Notes under the pieces: generated by a model
What the model was told of the DNA's origin: nothing
Databases searched by the model: none
What the model saw: only the letters and a program-made list of their open reading frames with translations
Assembly: GCA_946479285.1 (NCBI GenBank)
Contig: CAMLFH010000026.1
Location: 1-63,310, forward strand
Origin: an uncultured Flavobacteriales bacterium
GTDB lineage: Bacteria > Bacteroidota > Bacteroidia > Flavobacteriales > Crocinitomicaceae
DNA length: 63,310 nt
Direction: 5' to 3'
Made by a program: the position numbers and the translations under genes
Shown here: positions 44,701 to 52,226 of the stretch, piece by piece
How the letters are laid out: each line of letters opens with the position of its first letter
Position numbering within the stretch: the stretch's first letter is position 1

Positions 44701-47700
44701 AATATTTTGAAACAGGTGCAAGTACTCCTTATCAGAAAATTGAGTATCGATATACTCAACTAAGTTCATCTACTCAGGAAATCAAGTTTAAATATGATTT
44801 GAGCCCTACAGCGAATAACACGGTGAATTTATGGAATTTGGATTTTGAGGTCTATAAACCGGATGCAACCAATGGGTTCAATACATATAAGCCAGTTAAT
44901 AACCTGGTTGTTTATAACACATATACCATCGGAATTAACACGCCTGCTTTACATTCCTATATCAAGTGGGGGCAATCCAAAACGGTACTTTCCAAAGAGA
45001 TAACGAATTACAAGGGAATTGTTTCCGAAACCGAATACACTTATGAAGAACTTGATGAAAGTATTGCAGCATACGGTGGTAACCCGGCGTATGGGGCATT
45101 TATCTTGAGACAAACCAAAAAGACGACTGTAAATGAACCTTTAAGCTACATTTCGAGAACGGAATATGCCATTGAGAATTATTCCCCTTGGACAACAAAG
45201 TTCAGGGATTTGAATCTAATTTCACTTCCTTATAAAACCACAACCTATTTGAATAGTGCGGTACCAGCGAACACATTAAATGCGCAGGTGATAACTTATG
45301 ATTATACCCCTTCAGTGCCTAGAAAAATAGATAGTTATGCTTACGAAACCGTTCCTGCCAATTCTGCAACAGGAACTTTTACTCCAACTGCTTTCAGTAC
45401 TTCAGATCCAAACTGGCGTATTTCGGAATCCGATATTTATGAGTATAATCCAGCTGCCATGCCTGTTTCAATACGCTCTAATCAGGTCTATTCGAAAGCT
45501 GTTACCGGAAACGGCTTAAACTCAGTAAAAGCAACTATTTTGGGAACAGAGCGGCCTTTTGACGCAACTTACTCAGGGTTCGAAGATTTCACAGATTTGA
45601 AATTGATAGGGAAATGGAACAATCAAAGTTATCTGAAAGAAGATTGGTTTACTACAGAAGCGCAATATATGGATGTGCCTGTGAAGGTTACAGTAACGGA
45701 TAATCTTCCTCCATGTGCCAATAATACTAGTATTACTGACCCTAATATGACCTATTATTTTGCAGTTACTACAAACGATATTACCAACCTGAAACCAAAT
45801 GACGCAGTTACTTTTACTTACACAGCGAATGGTAATACAGCAACCGTTCCGGCAATCATTTCCAATACTTTTCTTACCAGTGATTATCCAAACATTATCC
45901 TGGACGATGCAAGTGCCCTAAGCCATGTGCTTTGCTTTCAAACCTCTCCTGTTCCCAATGTCGCAGCGATATTTACCAATACAAAAGTCTCTTACCAAAA
46001 AGCGCTGCCACGGTTATCAAGTAGTTACGCCCGTACTGGAAAATACAGTTATAAGGTTGCAAGTATCCGAACCAGTGGTGAGCAAACGAAGAAAACTGCT
46101 GTAAGACCTGTTAGAATAGCACCTCTAACGATTGCTCCGGAGTGTAATTTACCGGAAGGAAATCCGAATTGTTATTGGAATTATACAGCAAGTTTGTGGC
46201 TTAAATACGATTCGGATATTCCACCATTAACACCTCCAACCGTTCCATCAACACCAGCTAGTGATGACGCCGCTGCGGATGCTATTTATAGAAGAGGTAT
46301 CGTAAATGCTATTACAGACCCGGGCATACGAATCGTTTGTAAGGTTTGGAACAGTTCCAGAACAACTGTGGTTCAACAATTCACGTTCTATCCACAAGAT
46401 CTGAATACAGCCTGGAAACAATACGCAGTGGATTTTTCGGTATATAAAGGACCTGAGCAATGGGTAGAAGTTTATGTAGAGAACACGATCAACCAGATTG
46501 GTACTCCAATCATGAACTACAAAGCAGCTTTTGTGGATGACATTATTGTTGCTCCGAAAGAAGCAAAATACGAATATTCCATAACGGATAGCCGCGGAAA
46601 TCCAACCTTCAAAGTCAACAACAACGATGTATTTGTTCAGACTACGTTCGATGCAAAAGGGCGCACTGCATCTACAAGAAATGCATACGGAAAAGTTGCA
46701 CAGGAACTAACCTATTATGACCAGGCAAACTGGACCAGTTCTCATAATTATGTGACGGAAGTAAAATGGGTAGCTAATGGTTTATTCAATACCACGCGCT
46801 ATTTCATGGACGGATTCGCGCGCACCAAACAGGTACAAATTTCAGATCATGTTCGAAACATGCGTGCGGTTTCCGAAACCAATATTTACAATAACAAAGG
46901 ACAAATTGTTCAGTCTTACAAGCCTTATTACTTGAGCCAATATGGCCTGGATCCAAAATACGATCCGAGTTACGCTGCAAAAACACAAACACTCTACGGA
47001 TCAAATTACGCATTTACAGAAGTTGCGTTCGAACCGAAACCTCAGGATGTTGTTTCAAGTGTCAAAGCTCCACGTGCCAATTCCGAAAGTGATATTATAA
47101 GTTCACAGACCGAATATATGAATGCTGCTGCGTTGAGCCATGTCAGTGTTGTTTTTGGAATGAATACTTATCCTGCAGGAACTTTATTGGTAAATGAAAC
47201 AGTGAACCCGGTAGGTAAAATAACAAGAACATATTTGAACCGATTGGGGCAGGTAATTATGGAAGAACACCAGATAGGAATGGACCACGTCCAAAACACC
47301 GACGGTTCCATTTCATTCAATACTTACGATCTTGGCTTTGCTCAAACATGGTTCTATTATGATGGTGCGGGAAGGATTGTTGAAACCTACGATCCGGAAA
47401 ATAAACGAAGCTCTTATTTCTACAACAGTTTAGGGGTAATGATCAAAACCATTTCCCCGGACAAAGGAACTTCCGAATTGCGTTATGATAAATACGGACA
47501 AGTGCGTTTTGTACGCAATCAAAAAGATCTGGAAGCTGTAACCGGGAACAGTTACAATACTTCTCAATTCAAATATACCAAGTACGATAAATGGGGACAA
47601 ACCCTGGAAAGCGGAGTAGTTACCGTTGCACCGAACAGTTTGGGTGTGAGTACTGCAAACCCACCATTCCCGACAGGCGATTTTTTCAATGATTATGCAA

Positions 47701-50585
47701 AAATAAACGATCAGAACTATCCGCTGGCAACAGACAAATTTGTACAGGTTCATGTGAAAAACACCTATGCAGGAACGCGAAAATTCTATAACAGTGCGGC
47801 AACAACCGGTCAAACGGCTTACAGTCAGCATGTACTGAGTACGAGTACCTATTTGTATACTCCGGGGAAAACAGACGCAATTACCATAAGTTATATGGCC
47901 GATGGGCAGGTTGCAAAAACAACCTATAATTATGATGGATTAGCGGGAACGCATGAATTAAAAGCAGTTTTCAACGATATGAACCTACCGGTAGGGAAAG
48001 ATTATGCGAATTCCGTGAACAGCGGTTCCAATTTCAAATGGCGGAACACAATCGATATCTACGGAAGAGCTTTAACAAACAGCAATACTTACAATTCAAC
48101 GGATATGCAGGTTTCCAAAAACTACTATGATCCGCTTGGAAATTTATTACTGGTTGGTTTTGGTACAACCGGGAACACGTCCGATCCGCACAGGGACTAT
48201 ATATCCATTAAAAAGAACATCCGCGAACAGCTGATCAGCCAGATGAGTAAAAATTACCGCGTGGGATTAACCTATGACGCTGCCGGAAACATTAGCAACC
48301 AGTATTGGAGTAATGAGTATTTTGAACCTGCAACGACAAATGCTACAAAGATTAACCAATACGCTTATACGTATGATAAAATGAACCGTTTGATAGGTGC
48401 AGATTACAAACAAAGCACTATGACGAGCAATCCGTTTGCATATTATTCAACCCTGAATGCAGCGATCCCAAGTGATTTTGCCTGTACTATAGATGGTCAT
48501 GTAGCTGCTATTGCTCTTAATCCTTATTTTACGGAATTTGGCAATAACATTGCTAACAGGATAGATGTAGACCGTTCCCAGAATTCAATTGATGCACTCA
48601 ATCAATTGCAAAGTAATTACCTGCAAAACAATGTGCAGTATGCAGATATGAATGCTGCTCAAATCGATGATTTCTTTACAGGATATATTAGCAGCTGCTC
48701 TCTCAATCATTTAAATCCTCTTGACTTTGAATATTACGAAGCAGAAAAAGCGCATGACCAGGTGCACATTGATTACTTAAAAAATAATCCCATTCAGTCC
48801 CAATCTTTCAAATACATGAAGGTGATTTTTGGAACGATGCCGTGGACTCCGCCGGTAAACTGTATGCCGAACCCAGGTGCAACTGCTTACGGGTATTTGC
48901 AGAATTTTCCAACACCTGTTGCCCCGGAAAACAAGAAGTATTACGATGAAGCTTTCTGGTACCAGGAAAACGGGAATTTCTATACGCTGAACCGGAATAA
49001 CAATACAGGACAGCGCATGCAGCAGTCATATAGCTATCAAAGCGGAACCAACCGTTTAACACAGGCCAGTTTCCAGTTCACCACCGGAACACCGGATGTG
49101 TACAATTACACCTACGATGCGAACGGGAACCTGTTAACAGATCCGAAGAACAGCGTTTCAGGGATCGGATATTCGTTCTATGACGAACTGCCGGTTTCGA
49201 TAACTAATTCCAGCGGTGAGCACCGATACCGTTACTTTGGCGGAAAACGTTCTGTTAAAGAAATTTCTGATACAGACCGGGAATATTACATCGATATGGT
49301 TATCTTAGATCAAAACGGAACGGTGAAAAGCTACCAGACAGCAGCGGGCTATGCCACTCCGAGTGGGACATACGCCGATTATTTCTTCCAGGTAAAGGAC
49401 TGGCTGGGAAGCCCGCACATTACCCTGAGTTCCAACGGGGTGATGCGAAATGGTATTGATTATTACTCTTATGGAAAAGCGATGCCGGCCCGTAATTCGT
49501 ATACCACAAACCAGGAAGGTTACCGCTACCAGTTTACCGGGCATGAAAATGACGGAGAAACCAGTTACCAATACCACGGGGCACGATATTATGATGAGGA
49601 CTTGGCAAGGTATATGAGTGTAGATCCGTTAGCAATGCAATTTCATGCCTGGTCATCTTATAATTACGTGATGGGAAATCCTATTCGTTTAGTAGATCCA
49701 ACAGGTAAAGGCCCAACGGATTGGGTTTCCATAAATGGACAGGTTCTGTACGACAGTAAAGTAACCGATCAAAAAACGGCAACGGATCGTTATGGAAGTG
49801 GTGCTGCATATGCTGCTCCGGGACATAAATATGAAACAAACGAAGGCGCCAAAATTGTTTTAGGTCAAAATGGACAATATACAAAAAATGGTGAGACATT
49901 TGAAGTCGCTGATATGGGTAATCAAAGTCAAACAGATATTGCTTGGAGTACATCGAGCAGTGTTGGTTTAAAAGGTAGTCCTGACAAGTGGCTATCATCA
50001 GTTAATCTTGATTTCTTTGGAGATGGATTGACTACCACAAACCCTTCAGAACGATATTTTGACCCTGCTTGGCGCACTCCTGCAATGATAGCTGGGTATA
50101 AAGGAACTGATAATCTTGCAAATTTATTCAAAGAAACCTTTATATTTATCGGAACAGGAGGCGTTGGTGCTGAAATCGGGTTAGTACGTGCTGGTTTAAC
50201 ATCAGCAGTAATTAATGGAGGTACTAACTACACCGGGCAAATGATAGCGAATGATTTTGATAATAGTAAAGTTGACTTTGCAGGTGTCGGGTTCGCTTTT
50301 GGAAGTGGTTTTCTTAGTAAGAATCCATTTGCAGTAGGAATTGGTGCGGCGGCTCTAGATGCTTCAGTTGATTATACTCAAAGTTCGGGATTTAATTACA
50401 TTGGAAATAAAAATTGGGGAGTTGTTGGAAATGACTTCTTATGGAACAGTATTGGTAACTCGGGCGCTGCTTCCTTCGGAAAAAACCCACCTCTTTTTGA
50501 AACAATTGGCTCAACAGTAACAGGCGTCCCAACTAATGTTATTAATACAGTTACTAACAATCAAATTGATCCTCCAAAACCTTAA
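41763..50585 (+). CDS. Giant RHS repeat protein with variable C-terminal domain (putative polymorphic toxin)
   Basis: 2940 residues. Sec signal peptide MKKTTLLAVILTPLLSIAQ. The N-terminal region (SVPLVTVSSRTMTFPLQLSYAAGIK, GPVGLGWVLPVGSIKRDYG) is the SpvB/TcaC-like beginning common to Bacteroidota RHS proteins. The middle has YD repeats (FYYDGAGRIVETYDPEN, ELRYDKYGQVRFVRN, TYDKMNRLIGADYK). The RHS core at ~2480-2650 includes RYRYFGGKRSV, FFQVKDWLGSPHITLSSNG, YYSYGKAMPARNSY, YQFTGHENDGETSYQYHGARYYDEDLARYMSVDPLA and ends SYNYVMGNPIRLVDPTGKGP. After it, ~290 residues differ in composition, Gly-rich and partly hydrophobic, with no family recognised: the usual place of a toxin or effector domain. 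No T9SS sorting domain is visible. Downstream genes fit as immunity candidates. Confidence 0.93.
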   Translation: MKKTTLLAVILTPLLSIAQPTKSFTEKLEGITASKKELTKNASTDNSSIGQSGAMNTSVPLVTVSSRTMTFPLQLSYAAGIKTDQQSGPVGLGWVLPVGSIKRDYGAFFPDYSSTYHEADMYNTVNENGGQSLKGKFATMNGSIVNPFANHQYLGFNAIENDNTRAAPLSDLYHISVPGKLSNSFYNAGLLSTPTNPNNAHNWSLTEMENWKIAHTVKTYQISQEFSRINEVNLQRDVNNNMIKSTSYAAAIGVLPYVKNGFAKIPNGFSEDAFVPDEAERYVRYEDFEQFSITDDNGTVYVFGRALRGQRYVYSDDPFWSNKHSQNVDDPAEGNFWKIDYIAEWLLTEIHSVDYVDSNGNGIADDEDAGDWIRFEYTDAEKTEASYLAGLCSIKQDQRVPKYREWSSFSQTDRASSLMRELAYLTKIITPTQEIDFTISERYDVNHDYYTKPANRVGNDYYFENRKYCASGGNITDFDIEYPVETMKYDQISIKSRLINPELYPNENLAVGTIKFNYAAKGSAQELAVSNYLIRNNNKQEKIAVSNGKLVGSPTYSSFDMANYTNGTDKRGKTTLLGLEFYGATVSAGEKNEYKFEYGYNPSFDEFHKREIIRAYYFPSVRQGSSVVNQPNTISKAETPMQNNYPQVTYNSSGLQGSSNHTGVSAYDFTINFPYQENYYKLNATPTQKTAFANAGDLQLGSNTLISSPVVAIPAILPIQDVYGFFYIPGYAPSASAWSLTKITYPTGGEVTFEYEPASFTPSTEWNLKQENFPVVSEYNAVAKHRSFIQDAHNVANSGLYTSLGLSPKRLTATYEVPLYTNYGIRLKKKTSNDKINPSVAINYEYENGTFTALPAEYVQSLISGFNQFISRENYRHQVENFHYFNSSYTYDFGERMSHISQTNIALDDYSATSFYTTIKTIQADNSYTKRTYGPSYGTSVDFPVYNLFCYRIPGISWQAGLLLGGDNINRTPISLKSEEYFETGASTPYQKIEYRYTQLSSSTQEIKFKYDLSPTANNTVNLWNLDFEVYKPDATNGFNTYKPVNNLVVYNTYTIGINTPALHSYIKWGQSKTVLSKEITNYKGIVSETEYTYEELDESIAAYGGNPAYGAFILRQTKKTTVNEPLSYISRTEYAIENYSPWTTKFRDLNLISLPYKTTTYLNSAVPANTLNAQVITYDYTPSVPRKIDSYAYETVPANSATGTFTPTAFSTSDPNWRISESDIYEYNPAAMPVSIRSNQVYSKAVTGNGLNSVKATILGTERPFDATYSGFEDFTDLKLIGKWNNQSYLKEDWFTTEAQYMDVPVKVTVTDNLPPCANNTSITDPNMTYYFAVTTNDITNLKPNDAVTFTYTANGNTATVPAIISNTFLTSDYPNIILDDASALSHVLCFQTSPVPNVAAIFTNTKVSYQKALPRLSSSYARTGKYSYKVASIRTSGEQTKKTAVRPVRIAPLTIAPECNLPEGNPNCYWNYTASLWLKYDSDIPPLTPPTVPSTPASDDAAADAIYRRGIVNAITDPGIRIVCKVWNSSRTTVVQQFTFYPQDLNTAWKQYAVDFSVYKGPEQWVEVYVENTINQIGTPIMNYKAAFVDDIIVAPKEAKYEYSITDSRGNPTFKVNNNDVFVQTTFDAKGRTASTRNAYGKVAQELTYYDQANWTSSHNYVTEVKWVANGLFNTTRYFMDGFARTKQVQISDHVRNMRAVSETNIYNNKGQIVQSYKPYYLSQYGLDPKYDPSYAAKTQTLYGSNYAFTEVAFEPKPQDVVSSVKAPRANSESDIISSQTEYMNAAALSHVSVVFGMNTYPAGTLLVNETVNPVGKITRTYLNRLGQVIMEEHQIGMDHVQNTDGSISFNTYDLGFAQTWFYYDGAGRIVETYDPENKRSSYFYNSLGVMIKTISPDKGTSELRYDKYGQVRFVRNQKDLEAVTGNSYNTSQFKYTKYDKWGQTLESGVVTVAPNSLGVSTANPPFPTGDFFNDYAKINDQNYPLATDKFVQVHVKNTYAGTRKFYNSAATTGQTAYSQHVLSTSTYLYTPGKTDAITISYMADGQVAKTTYNYDGLAGTHELKAVFNDMNLPVGKDYANSVNSGSNFKWRNTIDIYGRALTNSNTYNSTDMQVSKNYYDPLGNLLLVGFGTTGNTSDPHRDYISIKKNIREQLISQMSKNYRVGLTYDAAGNISNQYWSNEYFEPATTNATKINQYAYTYDKMNRLIGADYKQSTMTSNPFAYYSTLNAAIPSDFACTIDGHVAAIALNPYFTEFGNNIANRIDVDRSQNSIDALNQLQSNYLQNNVQYADMNAAQIDDFFTGYISSCSLNHLNPLDFEYYEAEKAHDQVHIDYLKNNPIQSQSFKYMKVIFGTMPWTPPVNCMPNPGATAYGYLQNFPTPVAPENKKYYDEAFWYQENGNFYTLNRNNNTGQRMQQSYSYQSGTNRLTQASFQFTTGTPDVYNYTYDANGNLLTDPKNSVSGIGYSFYDELPVSITNSSGEHRYRYFGGKRSVKEISDTDREYYIDMVILDQNGTVKSYQTAAGYATPSGTYADYFFQVKDWLGSPHITLSSNGVMRNGIDYYSYGKAMPARNSYTTNQEGYRYQFTGHENDGETSYQYHGARYYDEDLARYMSVDPLAMQFHAWSSYNYVMGNPIRLVDPTGKGPTDWVSINGQVLYDSKVTDQKTATDRYGSGAAYAAPGHKYETNEGAKIVLGQNGQYTKNGETFEVADMGNQSQTDIAWSTSSSVGLKGSPDKWLSSVNLDFFGDGLTTTNPSERYFDPAWRTPAMIAGYKGTDNLANLFKETFIFIGTGGVGAEIGLVRAGLTSAVINGGTNYTGQMIANDFDNSKVDFAGVGFAFGSGFLSKNPFAVGIGAAALDASVDYTQSSGFNYIGNKNWGVVGNDFLWNSIGNSGAASFGKNPPLFETIGSTVTGVPTNVINTVTNNQIDPPKP

Positions 50586-50596
50586 CAATTACTAAA

Positions 50597-50908
50597 ATGA
50601 ATTGGAAAAAAGGAATTTTTATCACTCTCCTAGTGATTTTTCTAATCTACGTAAGTTTAAACCATTTGGTCTATATTAATTCTTCCGTCGCTTGTGCTAA
50701 GTTTACAGGTCAAGGACAGACTAAAGGAGCTAATTATTTATTGTATGAATTTGAAGTTAACAGTAAAAAATACAGAGGTAATGAAAGTTCATCAAAAATC
50801 ATAGATCAATCTTTTGATAGCCTTGAAAAGATAAATTGTATAAAGGTCGAATATTCGAATGTGACTCCGTTCTTCAATCGTATAATTGATAGACAGGTTT
50901 TGAAATAG
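50597..50908 (+). CDS. Small membrane protein downstream of the RHS gene (candidate immunity protein)
   Basis: 103 residues with one N-terminal transmembrane helix (GIFITLLVIFLIYVSLNHLVYI) and a short basic/polar domain (ANYLLYEFEVNSKKYRGNESSSKI, INCIKVEYSNVTPFFNRIID). It starts 11 bases after the RHS stop and is visibly more AT-rich than the RHS core. Its position directly after an RHS C-terminus is where immunity genes lie; that role is inferred from position alone. No family recognised. Confidence 0.75.
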   Translation: MNWKKGIFITLLVIFLIYVSLNHLVYINSSVACAKFTGQGQTKGANYLLYEFEVNSKKYRGNESSSKIIDQSFDSLEKINCIKVEYSNVTPFFNRIIDRQVLK

Positions 50909-50968
50909 TTAATAAGACACTGGGACAAATCTTTATCTTTGAATTTAAACAATTTAAAAAACAGACAA

Positions 50969-51388
50969 GTGAACAAACTAATAGTAATCATCTTTTTATT
51001 ATTTAATCATTCTGTTTTCGGCCAGGGAATCGAAGGACCAATGGAGGCAAGCCCCGAAAACAAACCATTAATTATTGAATTAATGGTCGAAAGTAAGTTT
51101 GAAGCTTATTTCAAGGAATATTGCTCTGATAGAATTGACTTTCTGGGAGAAGAAAAAGGATTAACCAAAGAAAAAATTGCAACATATAAAAAGAAAATCA
51201 GCTTTGCTGAATTTTTGGATTACACGGTCTTTAATCAATTCGCCAGCTATTCCTCAGAAGAATTAAAGCAAATGATAACTCTTTGTAAGACCCTCAATAA
51301 AGGAAAGAAATTCAATTGGGTATTTATCTCAACACCAATTATTGAATCAAACCTTGAGCTGTTGATAAGACAGTATATGAAGGATTGA
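50969..51388 (+). CDS. Small exported protein in the RHS module, unknown function
   Basis: 139 residues. The GTG at 50969 is chosen because it begins a signal peptide (MNKLIVIIFLLFNHSVFG); an in-frame TTG at 50939 would place ten polar residues before it. The rest is helical and charged: KPLIIELMVESKFEAYFKEYC, GLTKEKIATYKKKISFAEFLDYTVFNQFA, LKQMITLCKTLNKGKKF, ESNLELLIRQYMKD. The style resembles DUF2059-like small periplasmic helical proteins, but I cannot confirm that. AT-rich. It sits between the candidate immunity gene and an RHS-core relic. Confidence 0.72.
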   Translation: MNKLIVIIFLLFNHSVFGQGIEGPMEASPENKPLIIELMVESKFEAYFKEYCSDRIDFLGEEKGLTKEKIATYKKKISFAEFLDYTVFNQFASYSSEELKQMITLCKTLNKGKKFNWVFISTPIIESNLELLIRQYMKD

Positions 51389-51420
51389 TTTGTCTTTTTT
51401 GGAATGTCTCGCAATTAGCC

Positions 51421-51576
51421 AATTATTATTTCCATGTGAAGGACTGGCTAGGCAGTACCCACATTACCATGAGCTCCAACGGGGCGGTTCTCTGCGAAAC
51501 CAGTTATCATTAGCATGTTGCACGTTATTACGTCAAGGACATGGGGCGGTATATGAATTTATTCCATTTTTGCTAA
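51421..51576 (+). pseudogene. Decayed RHS core fragment
   Basis: Translation of 51421 onward gives YYFHVKDWLGSTHITMSSNG, then jumps to CETSYH, a TAG stop, HVARYYVKDMGRYM and a TAA at 51574-51576. It aligns with the intact core (FFQVKDWLGSPHITLSSNG ... ETSYQYHGARYYDEDLARYM) at DNA level, but about 37 codons between the two blocks are missing and one stop is internal. It is a remnant of a displaced RHS C-terminal module. The TAA directly abuts the next ATG at 51577. Confidence 0.88.
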
Positions 51577-52104
51577 ATGAAAATTATTAAACTTGAATAT
51601 AAATTTTTAGTGTTTTTGTACGCTTATCTGCGTCAAATCGATTTATCGCTCGATAGAAGTCGATGGCAGCCTATAGACAACTTAAGAGAATACTATAAAA
51701 CACAAATAGAGCCCGAAAGGGTTATCAATTACCTATTGCAAAAGGTTGATTTAAATTCTGATAAGCTTCAGAATCGATATTTTATTGATAAGCTGTCTTT
51801 TGGGGATAAGTTGAAAAGTCTGTTATTTCGGAATAAGAGAACATCTTTCCTGACAAAAGATCAACTTTATTATTGTTGTCAAAAGTTACTTGTTCTTAAC
51901 CACTATTTAAAAAGTGATGCAGAAACTGATAAATTTGAAATTGAAAAATTAAGGAACGAATTTTCAAAACTTACTTATGGCATCATTACGTTTAAATTGT
52001 CTAAATCAGATAGAAATAAAGTTATGCTGATTGAGCACTTTCTCCAAAATGAAGAACTAGAGGTTGTAAAGATGGAGGAATTCAATACCGAATTGAATTT
52101 TTAA
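51577..52104 (+). CDS. Orphan gene behind the RHS-core relic (candidate orphan immunity)
   Basis: 175 residues, no signal peptide or transmembrane segment seen, so a cytosolic protein is likely. It is mostly helical and basic: EYKFLVFLYAYLRQIDLSLDRSRW, YYKTQIEPERVINYLLQKVD, RTSFLTKDQLYYCCQKLLVLNHYL, ending in KMEEFNTELNF. Family not recognised. Strongly AT-rich compared with the RHS core. Its start codon follows the relic stop without a gap, as immunity genes follow RHS C-termini; the toxin part seems deleted. Role as an orphan immunity gene is an inference. Confidence 0.75.
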   Translation: MKIIKLEYKFLVFLYAYLRQIDLSLDRSRWQPIDNLREYYKTQIEPERVINYLLQKVDLNSDKLQNRYFIDKLSFGDKLKSLLFRNKRTSFLTKDQLYYCCQKLLVLNHYLKSDAETDKFEIEKLRNEFSKLTYGIITFKLSKSDRNKVMLIEHFLQNEELEVVKMEEFNTELNF

Positions 52105-52226
52105 AAGTCAATAATTCCAGGTTTATTTAATTACTCAGATGAATAAACCTGGATATTTATGACTCAGTATCACAATAGAATTGACGATGCTAATTTGTTT
52201 TTAAAAGGATATTCAATAGTTCGTAA

